NCBI GenBank assembly: GCA_040905145.1 | Contig: JBBDSC010000232.1 | Coordinates: forward strand, 1-15,067 | Length of the DNA stretch: 15,067 nt | Origin: DATGMS01 sp040905145 | GTDB taxonomy: Bacteria; Bacteroidota; Bacteroidia; Cytophagales; Cyclobacteriaceae | Reading direction: 5' to 3' | In this document: positions 1 through 7,505 of the stretch, in pieces | Position numbering within the stretch: position 1 is the stretch's first letter | Layout of the letters: the number at the start of each line of letters is the position of its first letter | Position numbers and translations under genes: made by a program | Notes under the pieces: model-generated | Told to the model about the DNA's origin: nothing | The model's database searches: none | The model's input: only the letters and a program-made list of their open reading frames with translations

Positions 1-30
1 AAAATTTATTAAAACCTAACTTCAGTTTAG

Positions 31-130
31 CTTTTGTCCCCAAGTCTCTTTGTCTCTCCGCACCCATTGTCAGCTTTCCTGATCACCCACTCCAATCTCT
101 CACCCTCTCCGGTCTTCCAATCTCGGTAAT
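31..130. repeat. Pyrimidine-rich GTCTCT-type dispersed repeat
   Basis: The upper strand is a C/T-rich run with repeated GTCTCT, TCTCTC and TCTCCGG words. The 10-mer CCAAGTCTCT at 40-49 recurs at 7329-7338, and the same style of sequence appears at 4935-5030 and 7248-7505. No credible reading frame crosses it. I read it as one copy of a dispersed intergenic repeat family. Its edges are uncertain. The rest of 1-314 (about 131-314) is AT-rich leader DNA in which I see no gene and no convincing promoter. Confidence 0.5.
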
Positions 131-314
131 ATAAGGACTACCCACGGATCCCGACATAAATAATTTTTTTACAACTGAATTGGCCATTTATTTGGATATC
201 ATGATGGAAAATGTCTATATTAAATTTCAAGGTCAAATTTTGGAAATTATCCGAGATTAATCCTTAAAAAAACGATAAATATTATTCAATCATCAACCTA
301 AATTATTAAAGAGA

Positions 315-1505
315 ATGTGTAAAAATCACGGAGTAGCTTATGTAGAACCCGGTATTGTCGAGGTAAGGGAAATTGATTACCCTAAGTTGGCAATAGGAAA
401 CCGCAAATGTGATCATGGTGTGATCCTGAAAATTGTATCTACTAATATTTGTGGAAGTGATCAGCATATGGTCAGAGGCAGAACAACCGCCCCGGAAGGT
501 TTGATTTTGGGCCATGAAATAACCGGTTTAGTCATAGAAGCAGGAAGAGATGTGGAATTTATAAAAGAAGGTGATCTGGTATCCGTTCCATTCAATATCG
601 CTTGTGGAAGGTGCCGCAATTGCAAGGAGGGAAGAACAGGAATATGTCTGAATGTAAATCCAGCCCGTCCTGGAGCTGCTTATGGTTATGTGGATATGGG
701 GGGCTGGGTTGGTGGCCAGTCCGAATACGTGATGGTTCCATATGCGGATTTTAATTTATTGAAATTCCCGGATGCCGATCAGGCTATGGAAAAAATCAGG
801 GACCTCACCTTGCTCTCGGATATATTTCCCACTGGGTATCACGGTGCAGTTACTGCGGGAGTGGGGCCTGGCTCCATAGTTTATGTGGCCGGGGCAGGTC
901 CTGTTGGACTGGCATGTGCCGCATCCTGTCATTTATTGGGCGCAGCGGTGGTTATTGTAGGGGATATGATCCCTGAAAGATTGGAACAAGCCAAAAGTTT
1001 CGGATGCGAAACCATTGATTTAAGAAAGGCAACTACCATAGCAGATGCCATTGCCGACATTGTTGGCGTACCTGAAGTAGATTGTGCAGTGGATTGTGTG
1101 GGATTTGAGGCAAAAGGTCACGGTGCAGATGCTGACAGGGAAATGCCGGCAACTGTTTTAAATACCGTCATGGATGTTACTCGGGCAGGGGGAAGTATTG
1201 GAATACCCGGTCTGTACGTCACCGGAGATCCCGGAGCTGTCGATGAGGCGGCCAAAAAAGGAAGCCTTAGTATTCGGCTGGGATTAGGTTGGGCAAAATC
1301 CCATTCCTTACATACCGGTCAATGTCCGGTCATGAAATACCATAGACAATTGATGAATGCCATTCTTTATGATAAAGTAAAGATTGCCAAGGCGGTGAAT
1401 GTGGAAGTCATCACGCTCGCGGAATCTGTAAACGGATATAAGGACTTTGACAATGGAGCAGCCAAGAAGTTTGTTATTGATCCCCATGGAATGATCCCAA
1501 ACTAA
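315..1505 (+). CDS. fdhA: Glutathione-independent formaldehyde dehydrogenase (zinc alcohol dehydrogenase family)
   Basis: This 396-residue protein is predicted to oxidise formaldehyde to formate with NAD+ in the cytosol without needing glutathione. Its length fits the Pseudomonas putida-type enzyme. The catalytic zinc ligands are visible as Cys46 (NICGSD), His67 (GHE) and Asp169, which fit the family numbering as I recall it. The structural zinc lobe has Cys97, Cys100, Cys103 and Cys111 (CGRCRNCKEGRTGIC). The NAD-binding Rossmann loop is GAGPVG at 193-198. The ATG at 315 is preceded by AAAGAGA, a weak ribosome site, and gives the family-typical N-terminus. It is a single gene with no regulator or formate dehydrogenase beside it, so a detoxification role is inferred. 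Family members also dismutate or oxidise other aldehydes and alcohols, so the natural substrate is less certain than the fold. Confidence 0.93.
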   Translation: MCKNHGVAYVEPGIVEVREIDYPKLAIGNRKCDHGVILKIVSTNICGSDQHMVRGRTTAPEGLILGHEITGLVIEAGRDVEFIKEGDLVSVPFNIACGRCRNCKEGRTGICLNVNPARPGAAYGYVDMGGWVGGQSEYVMVPYADFNLLKFPDADQAMEKIRDLTLLSDIFPTGYHGAVTAGVGPGSIVYVAGAGPVGLACAASCHLLGAAVVIVGDMIPERLEQAKSFGCETIDLRKATTIADAIADIVGVPEVDCAVDCVGFEAKGHGADADREMPATVLNTVMDVTRAGGSIGIPGLYVTGDPGAVDEAAKKGSLSIRLGLGWAKSHSLHTGQCPVMKYHRQLMNAILYDKVKIAKAVNVEVITLAESVNGYKDFDNGAAKKFVIDPHGMIPN

Positions 1506-1571
1506 ATGTTGTCCATAGCACTCGGAAATAAAAACAGAATGGAGGATTAGGTTCAGTGCCTATTCTTTAGA

Positions 1572-1645
1572 CATAAAAACGGGACTATACAGGTAGACGA
1601 GAGGTTATCTATATGATCTCAGGACACCAGTCCCGTTTTTTTATG
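1572..1645. terminator. Bidirectional hairpin terminator between convergent genes
   Basis: The arm CATAAAAACGGGACT (1572-1586) pairs with AGTCCCGTTTTTTTATG (1629-1645). The stem core ACGGGACT/AGTCCCGT is perfect and is flanked by A5 on the left and T7 on the right, so a U-tract follows the stem on either strand. The loop is long, about 42 nt. It lies between the stops of the convergent genes at 1505 (+) and 1751 (-), as expected for a shared factor-independent terminator. Confidence 0.75.
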
Positions 1646-1699
1646 GGAAACAAAATGGTACTTTTATCGATTCTAATAAAATAAGTACACATACCTTAT

Positions 1700-1790
1700 A
1701 TCATTTCTCCTTCAGGAGAAACAGGAATGAGGCAAATCATACCTTGCGGGTTACAGGCTGGCCATTCCTCCTACGGGATGGTAGCGCAAT
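1700..1790. repeat. Small palindromic repeat overlapping the 3' end of the ligase gene
   Basis: TTTCTCCT (1704-1711) and AGGAGAAA (1714-1721) form a tight 8-bp hairpin. An imperfect palindrome around the CATCCCGTAGGAGGAATG segment of the lower strand (about 1763-1780) lies inside the last codons of the minus-strand gene. The style, a short stem around a CCTGAAGG or CCCGTAGG core, matches the small hairpins at 6169-6329. No T-run follows the hairpin on the minus strand, so it is not a standard terminator. I read it as a dispersed palindromic repeat. Its edges are approximate. Confidence 0.4.
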
Positions 1791-3673
1791 TCAGCGGCAT
1801 TTATTATTGCTTCTAACATTTGGGGATAGTCTTTGCTTCCGATGCTGCTCATTTTTGCCAAGTGCCCATCCCAACACCATCCGGGATTAGGATTTACTTC
1901 CAGTAATTTGGGCTCTCCCTGACTGTTGAGCCTCCAGTCAAAACGGCAATAGTCCCTGCAATCCAACCGTTCAAATAATTTCAGACTGTGGTAAACGAGT
2001 TCCTGTTCGATATTTAAAGGCAGGGATGCTTGGACAGATTTGAGAGCTTGCATATAAGGCGAATCCGGCAACCACTTGGCTTCATAGCCGCAAATTTTAG
2101 GCAAGCCTTCAGGCAATTCTGAATAATCTTCCTCTATAATTGGAAGAACCATATATTGATCCGTATTCCCGATAATGCCTATGGATAGTTCCGCACCTGT
2201 TAAGAACTCTTCTACCAATATGGGCTTACCGTAACCGAAATTTTTTCTGATCCAAAAGATAGCATCAGTTAATTCTTCAACAGTATTGGTTACATTTTTT
2301 TGTGTGATTCCAAAACTCGCATCCCCAAAATTGGGTTTGGCTATAACAGGGAATGGAATATTGAGTTCGAATAAATTTTTATCTGCTGTAATCACAAATG
2401 CATCGGCAACGGGAACTCCAATTTCAGTTGCGATCCCTCTTATAAGTGATTTATCATAGCAATAAGCAAGGGTTTGGGGATTGGATCCCGTATAAGGGAT
2501 CTTTAATATTTCCAAGAGGGCAGGAATATGCAATTCTTTTATAGCTTCATTATCAAAGCCTTCATCGCAAAGATTAAAGACCAAGTCTACTTTTCCCTGT
2601 AATTTCTGCAAATCATCAACAAGAGTGTGATGATTGTTTAGATAACTGAAATTGTAGTTTTTTAATTTACTGAGGGCGATCTTAAGTTTGTCGATGGTCT
2701 GGAAATCATCAGCGTCGAATTTTGCATCTGGTTTTACAGAATCATTGAGCAAAGGGTCACCCAGAATCACAGCAATGTTTTTTACATCTTTCCTACTTTT
2801 CTTAGGTGTCCATTCCTTAATAGCGGTCGTTGTCAGAATAAACCTTTTTTCCATCATCCCCAAATCCTGATTGCGCAGCGATTCAGCACCAATGTGGCCA
2901 TGAAACAGGGTTTCCTTAAAACCTACTTTGGCAATAAGGTTTGCCAATGTATCCTTCGTATATAGTCGCTCTGCATAAAATTGATCTACAATGACCCCTT
3001 TGTCTGTGTGCGTGACTACTTCCCTTGAAATTAAGCGATCATTATCTGAGGCAAGAGACCTTTCCCTGCAAACGAAATGTTTCTTATCAATCCATTCCCA
3101 ACTTCTTTGAGTGAAATTTTCTCTTAGATAGCTCCCGTCCGGAACATCCATAAGTAATTTTCCGTCCGGCTTTAAGACCCTGAATATTTCTTTCAATATT
3201 TTTATATCGTCGTCTGTCGTTTCAAAATACCCAAAGCTGTTTCCCAAAATTGTAACGAAATCAAAGGAATCCGTCGAGTAGGGAAGCTTTCGGGCATCCC
3301 CTTCCTTAAAATTGATGGATAGCCTTTTTTTCTTGGAAATATTTTTTGCCCGCTGGATCAGGTATCTTGATCTATCCAGGCCAAATAGGTTGTAATTTCC
3401 CCTTTGTGCTATTTCAATGAGATGACGGCCTTGTCCGCATGCAAGATCCAATAAGGAATTTCCTTCCTTAATGTCAAGAAATTGGGCAAACAGCCTTACT
3501 TCGCTTTCAGTGATAAGGGTGTCTTCTACCACATCTGCGTCTGTTTTCAAATACATGGAATTAAAGATGCGCTTCCACCATTCGGGATGCAAATGTTGTT
3601 CAAGGTTTGCAACAGGTCCTTGTGTTTTGGCCACCTTTTGGTCAGGGTTTTGTTTTAGCTCTTTTGTTTTCAT
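1751..3673 (-). CDS. Fused SAM-dependent methyltransferase and D-Ala-D-Ala-ligase-type ATP-grasp protein
   Basis: This 640-residue protein joins two enzyme folds. The N-terminal part (about 30-290) is a class I methyltransferase, with SAM-binding motif LLDLACGQG at 74-82, an acidic residue in GLDRS, and a GDARKLPYSTDSFDFV stretch typical of motifs II-III. The C-terminal part (about 298-625) resembles D-alanine-D-alanine ligases: an N-terminal KNIAVILGD strand, a GSNPQTLAYCYDK segment, ATP lysine Lys446 (AKPNFGD), LVEEFLTGAELSIG, and metal ligands Glu592 and Asn594 in LEVNPNPG. It probably ligates an amino acid or similar acid using ATP and methylates the substrate or product. The substrate is unknown, and the protein is unlikely to be the housekeeping Ddl because of the fusion and the NPNPG variant. 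No signal peptide is seen. A 154-nt gap separates it from the upstream co-directional CorA gene. Its final residues run into a palindromic repeat. Confidence 0.85.
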   Translation of the reverse strand: MKTKELKQNPDQKVAKTQGPVANLEQHLHPEWWKRIFNSMYLKTDADVVEDTLITESEVRLFAQFLDIKEGNSLLDLACGQGRHLIEIAQRGNYNLFGLDRSRYLIQRAKNISKKKRLSINFKEGDARKLPYSTDSFDFVTILGNSFGYFETTDDDIKILKEIFRVLKPDGKLLMDVPDGSYLRENFTQRSWEWIDKKHFVCRERSLASDNDRLISREVVTHTDKGVIVDQFYAERLYTKDTLANLIAKVGFKETLFHGHIGAESLRNQDLGMMEKRFILTTTAIKEWTPKKSRKDVKNIAVILGDPLLNDSVKPDAKFDADDFQTIDKLKIALSKLKNYNFSYLNNHHTLVDDLQKLQGKVDLVFNLCDEGFDNEAIKELHIPALLEILKIPYTGSNPQTLAYCYDKSLIRGIATEIGVPVADAFVITADKNLFELNIPFPVIAKPNFGDASFGITQKNVTNTVEELTDAIFWIRKNFGYGKPILVEEFLTGAELSIGIIGNTDQYMVLPIIEEDYSELPEGLPKICGYEAKWLPDSPYMQALKSVQASLPLNIEQELVYHSLKLFERLDCRDYCRFDWRLNSQGEPKLLEVNPNPGWCWDGHLAKMSSIGSKDYPQMLEAIINAAELRYHPVGGMASL

Positions 3674-3827
3674 TCTCAGATAAACTACCTTTTAGGATAA
3701 AAGTCCTTTTTAATTATTCAATGAATTTTTTACCTTTTCTTAAATAAATTCCAAACTTAATCACAATAAGCTTATTTTTATCGATGGAGGATAAATTCTT
3801 CTTCAACTTCCCAAGTCGAAACTAACC

Positions 3828-4712
3828 TTATATAATTTTCTTCTTTTTGAACCAAATATAAATTATTAGACTAACCACCGCCATTAAACTTAAGATTAAA
3901 AAATACCCCATTTCCCAATGTAGTTCTGGTATATTATCAAAATTCATTCCGTAAATGCCTGCAATAAAAGTTAAGGGTAGGAAAAATGCGGAAAATACAG
4001 TCAGTAATTTCATGGTGTCATTGCTCTTTCGTGCTGTTACAGAAAGATAGGTATTCAGTAAATTATTGGCATCTTCATTTACTTCATCATATAATAAAAT
4101 TGAATTGATCAAGGTGTCTTTAATATCCTGTTGTTTTGTTTTCAGATTTTCTTCCACATCTATTTGCGCTATTATGTTCTGTGAAATCATCAGGAGCTTT
4201 TTGCTGATTCGGGCTTTAGATTTTTGATAATATAAGTTCTCCAAAGAAATGGAATTGCTGTCTTTCAGGAAAATTAAATTTTCCAATTCATCCATTTTAT
4301 CTGATTGGAATTCAACAGGCTGAATAAAGCTATTTACCATTTCATTGATTATATCAAGCATCAATTCCATGGGTGTATCGTAAGGGGAAGAAAATTTTTC
4401 CAGAAATGGAAAATCTACCCTATGAACAGTAATTAACTGGCTCTTTGTGATGAAAAATGCGATTTTATTGGATAACTTCTCAATAGTGGACAGTGCGTCA
4501 CTGTCAACGGCAGAATATGCTCTTAAAATAAGAAAAGTATAATCTTTTAAATTCTCAATTTTTGGTAAGTGTCCATGCTGAAGGCTATCGGTTAGCAAGA
4601 TAGGGTCGAGTTGATGTGATTCGGCCACCTCATTTAACACTTCTTGACTAGGTTTAGTCAAATCAAGCCATTCAAAGTTGTTATAGGTAATCTTTTTTTG
4701 ACTGTTATTCAT
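3828..4712 (-). CDS. corA: CorA-family divalent cation transporter
   Basis: This 294-residue inner-membrane protein should form a pentameric channel for Mg2+ or a related divalent cation. The signature GMN is at 255-257 (YGMNFDN), followed by IPEL, close to the usual MPEL loop. Two C-terminal membrane helices flank it: one ends in FFLPLTFIAGIYG, and the last is YFLILSLMAVVSLIIYIWF before a lysine-rich tail. The N-terminal 220 residues form the cytosolic domain, with a long charged helical stretch before the first membrane helix. The length is a little below the roughly 316 residues of the enteric protein. The family also includes Co2+, Ni2+ and Zn2+ (ZntB) transporters, so ion specificity is not settled. 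No riboswitch-like leader was recognised between it and the repeat at 4835-4895. Confidence 0.9.
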   Translation of the reverse strand: MNNSQKKITYNNFEWLDLTKPSQEVLNEVAESHQLDPILLTDSLQHGHLPKIENLKDYTFLILRAYSAVDSDALSTIEKLSNKIAFFITKSQLITVHRVDFPFLEKFSSPYDTPMELMLDIINEMVNSFIQPVEFQSDKMDELENLIFLKDSNSISLENLYYQKSKARISKKLLMISQNIIAQIDVEENLKTKQQDIKDTLINSILLYDEVNEDANNLLNTYLSVTARKSNDTMKLLTVFSAFFLPLTFIAGIYGMNFDNIPELHWEMGYFLILSLMAVVSLIIYIWFKKKKII

Positions 4713-4834
4713 CCCAAATTAGTTCATTCGTTATTCATAAGGATATGCAATGTAACATGCCTACTTTATTTCTTCGCACTGTCAACCAAGTTTTAGACTT
4801 CCGTTGATACAAAACCGTCCACTGGTGCGTAAAT

Positions 4835-4895
4835 GTCTCTGAAACCACAGAGCGCACAGGAAAAAATTCTGTGTGTCTTTGGCCTCTGTGGTGGA
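4835..4895. repeat. CACAGAG hairpin dispersed repeat
   Basis: CCACAGAG (4845-4852) pairs with CTCTGTGG (4884-4891), and inside it CACAG (4855-4859) pairs with CTGTG (4869-4873), giving a two-step stem-loop. CACAGAG / CTCTGTGG words of this kind are common in intergenic dispersed repeats of many bacteria (recalled from general experience, not searched). It sits in the gap between the divergent CorA and SDR genes. The rest of 4713-5106 holds the next repeat and an AT-rich leader, and I see no gene there. Confidence 0.5.
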
Positions 4896-4934
4896 ATACT
4901 TGAGTTATCTAAAGGGATGTTATCGTTAAAGCTG

Positions 4935-5030
4935 GGGATAATTAGAGGGATTAGAGAGGTAGGAGCTAAAGGACGTGGAGATAGGGACCCTCTTCATCTC
5001 CCCCTCTCTCCGTCTTCTCTTCCTCGTGCC
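4935..5030. repeat. Purine-to-pyrimidine dispersed repeat with inverted arms
   Basis: A purine-rich half (AGAGAGG at 4953-4959, GGAGAT at 4977-4982) is followed by a pyrimidine-rich half (ATCTCC at 4996-5001, CCTCTCT at 5003-5009), so the element can fold on itself. Its word content matches the GTCTCT-type repeats at 31-130 and 7248-7505. It can be read open in frame with the downstream SDR gene, but the resulting 44-residue extension is Ser/Leu-rich and unlike any SDR, so this is repeat DNA upstream of the real start. Confidence 0.45.
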
Positions 5031-5106
5031 GAATACCTTTTCTTCTTTGTTAAACTTTCTTTTCATAAGACTTAATGGTAAATTCCCCAAGACTTATAAT
5101 ATTACT

Positions 5107-5982
5107 ATGAATTACACGCAGGGAATGCTCAGGGAAGGGGCTTTAAAGGGTAAAACCATATTGGTGACAGGGGGTGGTACTGGGTTGGGAAAGGCCATGG
5201 GCACTTATTTTTCCCAATTGGGGGCCCATTTAATTATCAGCAGTAGAAAAATGGAAGTTCTCCAAAACACTGCAGAGGAAATTGAAAATAAGACAGGTGG
5301 GAAAGTACTGCCCCTGGCCTGTGATATAAGGGAAATAGGGCAGGTTGAAAAAATGTTTGACGCAGCCATCCATCATTTCGGCAGGGTAGATGCCGTGTTG
5401 AACAACGCCGCGGGGAATTTTATCAGCCCTACCGAGAGGCTTTCTGTTCATGCTTTTAATACCGTCCTTGATATTGTTCTAAAAGGGACTTCCAATGTAA
5501 CCTTGACAGCCGGCAAACACTGGATCAAAGAAAAACAGGCAGGAACATTTTTGAATATCGTAACCACTTATGCATGGACGGGATCCGCTTATGTGGTACC
5601 AAGTGCAGCGGCCAAGGCAGGGGTATTGGCCTTGACGCGCTCTTTGGCAGTAGAATGGGCCAAATACCATATAAGGTCCAATGCCATTGCCCCAGGTCCT
5701 TTTCCCACGGAAGGGGCCTGGAGCCGATTGCTTCCAGATGGTTTGGCCAAGAAATTTGATCCGGCAAATAAAATACCCTTAAAAAGGGTAGGGGAGCACC
5801 AGGAACTGGCCAACCTTGCAGCTTATCTGCTGTCGGATTTCTCCTCCTATGTCAATGGGGAAGTGATCACCATTGACGGAGGGGAGTGGTTGAATGGTGC
5901 AGGTCAGTTCAATAATCTGGAGGCTATACCGCAGGAGATGTGGGATAGTTTGGAAGCTTCAAGGGAGAAAAAGAGGCAATAA
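5107..5982 (+). CDS. 2,4-dienoyl-CoA reductase-type short-chain dehydrogenase
   Basis: This 291-residue cytosolic oxidoreductase probably reduces 2,4-dienoyl-CoA with NADPH during oxidation of unsaturated fatty acids. The cofactor loop is TGGGTGLG at 21-28, followed by NNAAGN at 99-104. It lacks the classical YxxxK pair. Instead Asn104, Tyr155, Ser166 and Lys170 have the same spacing as the Asn148/Tyr199/Ser210/Lys214 set of human mitochondrial DECR1, as I recall it. The run VVPSAAAKAGV and the later APGPFPTEGAWSRL also look like DECR. The start at 5107 was chosen because it places the Rossmann motif at the usual distance; an upstream in-frame ATG (4975) would add 44 residues of repeat-derived sequence. 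The gene stands alone with no other beta-oxidation genes nearby. Another enoyl-type SDR function cannot be excluded. Confidence 0.88.
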   Translation: MNYTQGMLREGALKGKTILVTGGGTGLGKAMGTYFSQLGAHLIISSRKMEVLQNTAEEIENKTGGKVLPLACDIREIGQVEKMFDAAIHHFGRVDAVLNNAAGNFISPTERLSVHAFNTVLDIVLKGTSNVTLTAGKHWIKEKQAGTFLNIVTTYAWTGSAYVVPSAAAKAGVLALTRSLAVEWAKYHIRSNAIAPGPFPTEGAWSRLLPDGLAKKFDPANKIPLKRVGEHQELANLAAYLLSDFSSYVNGEVITIDGGEWLNGAGQFNNLEAIPQEMWDSLEASREKKRQ

Positions 5983-6037
5983 GCCCTCCTGTCTTCCACA
6001 ATTTGTAAAAAACCACACATAAGTATCAATAAAGATT

Positions 6038-6359
6038 TTGGGATTGGGTGTCCCAACCCTATTTTGGGGCATGTATTTGAGGGAAAAACGGATTGGCATG
6101 GTACAGAGCGTTTTTCATATTCAACCCCTTTGTGGTTGGCAATTTTTATCCATTTCTGTTTGGCATGCGGGGCTATTCAACTTTAATCCCTTTCAGGGAT
6201 TGTCTCTTTCGTAAAGTCCAGTTTAGGGCCAAAGCTAATAAAACCCGAAGGGTTTTATTTTGAATAGCCCCGGATAAAATCCGGTGGTAAGTAAGGATAG
6301 ATTTCTTCACCCACAACCCTAATGGGTTGACTAATTTAAGTAGGTGCCTCCATCCGGAT
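6038..6359. repeat. Mosaic of small hairpins inside a convergent gap
   Basis: The 408-nt gap between the SDR and DUF1080 genes holds no gene but many palindromes. GGGGCTATTCAA (6169-6180) and TTGAATAGCCCC (6260-6271) are perfect 12-nt inverted ends. Between them lie AATCCCT-TTC-AGGGATT (6185-6201) and a 10-bp stem with a GAA loop (6237-6259, AATAAAACCC/GGGTTTTATT). Next to them are CCGGAT-AAA-ATCCGG (6270-6284), CAACCC-TAAT-GGGTTG (6314-6329), TTGGGA/TCCCAA (6038-6056) and the palindrome ATCCGGAT (6352-6359). Such tight three- or four-base loops suggest REP/BIME-like dispersed elements. The bounded unit 6169-6271 could be a small non-autonomous mobile unit. Some hairpins may also end transcription from both sides. 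Confidence 0.6.
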
Positions 6360-6390
6360 CATATAAAAGGCAATTGTACCAGGTTCATCT

Positions 6391-7158
6391 CTAAAAATCT
6401 GTATCAGATTCCTTCAAATCCAGCTTTTGTATCCAGATATTCCGGTAGAGTACATCATGGCCTTCTGCCTGTAATTTAATGCCGCCCGGCCGGTCCGTGA
6501 TACCTTTTCCCCCATCATTGCCCCCGTCAATTCCTGAATTTGGTCCTCCCCATACCTGCTGGATAGACTCATTGGTATGTACTTTTGTACCATTAAAATA
6601 CATGGTCATTTTTGCTTTTTCTGAAAGGTTACCTTCATCGTCAAACCGGGCTGCACGGAAGGTAATGTCATAGGCATTCCATTTTCCAAGTCCATTGTAT
6701 AGGTGATAGGGCGCTGCTTTTTCGTTGATAATGGCAGCCATTCCATGGGAAGTGGAATCACCATCCAAAATCTGTATCTCATGACGGTTCTGAAGGTAAA
6801 CCCCGCTGTTTCCCCCCGGATTTTTAATGAAAAATTCCACATGTAAGCGAAAATCCCGGAATTCTTCTTTGGTAACAATATCTGCCGCACCATATTTGCC
6901 GCCTGCAGCAGCTGGATCATTGGAGCTTACCGCTTGGCCTTTCTCAACAGGATCTTTGACAATCTCCCACTTGATCGGTAGTTCCGCAGCTAACCTGGGT
7001 CCGTCCCAATAGGTCCATTTTTTATCGAGCATTTTTTGGGAGCCGTTAAAAAGCAATTCGGCCTTATCAGGGGCTTTTGCCCCGACCCCGATTTGGGCCT
7101 GAACAGAAAAAGACAGGAAAGAGGAAAGCAAGATAAAGAGCAGTTGATTGAATTTCAT
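6391..7158 (-). CDS. Secreted DUF1080 protein (3-keto-disaccharide hydrolase family)
   Basis: This 255-residue protein starts with a clear Sec signal peptide (MKFNQLLFILLSSFLSF, then VQAQ as likely cleavage site), so it acts in the periplasm or beyond. The rest is one DUF1080 jelly-roll domain, recognised from FRLHVEFFIKNPGGNSGVYL, NRHEIQILDG, the WNAYDITFRAARFD strand, and the ending GGIKLQAEGHDVLYRNIWIQ. Some family members hydrolyse 3-keto-glycosides formed by oxidoreductases; others are uncharacterised. No glycoside oxidase or SusCD pair is in the window, so the substrate is unknown. The ATG at 7158 is right because it begins the signal peptide; the leader is AT-rich without a clear ribosome site. 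It converges with the SDR gene across the hairpin region. Confidence 0.88.
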   Translation of the reverse strand: MKFNQLLFILLSSFLSFSVQAQIGVGAKAPDKAELLFNGSQKMLDKKWTYWDGPRLAAELPIKWEIVKDPVEKGQAVSSNDPAAAGGKYGAADIVTKEEFRDFRLHVEFFIKNPGGNSGVYLQNRHEIQILDGDSTSHGMAAIINEKAAPYHLYNGLGKWNAYDITFRAARFDDEGNLSEKAKMTMYFNGTKVHTNESIQQVWGGPNSGIDGGNDGGKGITDRPGGIKLQAEGHDVLYRNIWIQKLDLKESDTDF

Positions 7159-7247
7159 TTAGCAAATGTTTTAGTTAGTATCGTGAAAGTACATTTTTTA
7201 CTGAAATTAAAAGCGATACTTTACCCAAAATTTCTGTTTGCTCCAAA

Positions 7248-7505
7248 GAGACCGAAGAGAGGGGGAGACCGAAGGGACGAAGGGAGGGGGAGAGGGGAGA
7301 CGGAGAGCATCCCTCGATCCCAATGTCTCCAAGTCTCTACGTTCCTTAATACCCCAGCCAGTCTCTCAGTCCAAAAGGGGAGACGAAGAGAGGGGGAGAC
7401 CGAAGGGACGAAGGGAGGGGGAGACCGGGGGAGAATTCCTTATCCCTTATCCCTTCGGTCTCTGAGTCTCTAAGTCCTAAGTCCCATAGTCCCTCCGTCC
7501 CACAA
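7248..7505. repeat. GTCTCT/GAGACC repeat block with a perfect 40-nt direct repeat
   Basis: The segment 7254-7293 is repeated exactly at 7385-7424, 131 nt later. Both copies are almost pure purine on the upper strand, built from GAAGAGAGGGGGAGACC and GAAGGGACGAAGGGAGGGGG words. Between and after them the upper strand turns pyrimidine-rich, with CCAAGTCTCT (7329-7338, also at 40-49), TTATCCC twice in tandem, and GTCTCTGAGTCTCTAAGTCC. The block fills the gap between the DUF1080 and DUF4301 genes. Reading frames across it are low-complexity and are not taken as genes. It is the largest copy of the repeat family also seen at 31-130 and 4935-5030. Confidence 0.65.

Noticed and set aside
4833..5075. 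Open frame of 80 codons upstream of the SDR gene
   Set aside because: It runs through the CACAGAG and purine/pyrimidine repeats and has low-complexity composition with no recognisable domain.
4975..5106. N-terminal extension of the SDR protein from an upstream ATG
   Set aside because: The 44 residues are encoded by repeat DNA and an AT-rich leader. SDR proteins of this type start shortly before the TGGGTGLG loop, which fits the ATG at 5107.
6169..6329. CRISPR array
   Set aside because: The hairpins differ in sequence and spacing, there are no equal-length spacers, and no cas gene is present.
7036..7473. Open frames of 145 and 75 codons across the GTCTCT repeat
   Set aside because: They are made of tandem Arg/Gly/Glu-rich repeat translation and partly overlap the DUF1080 gene on the other strand.
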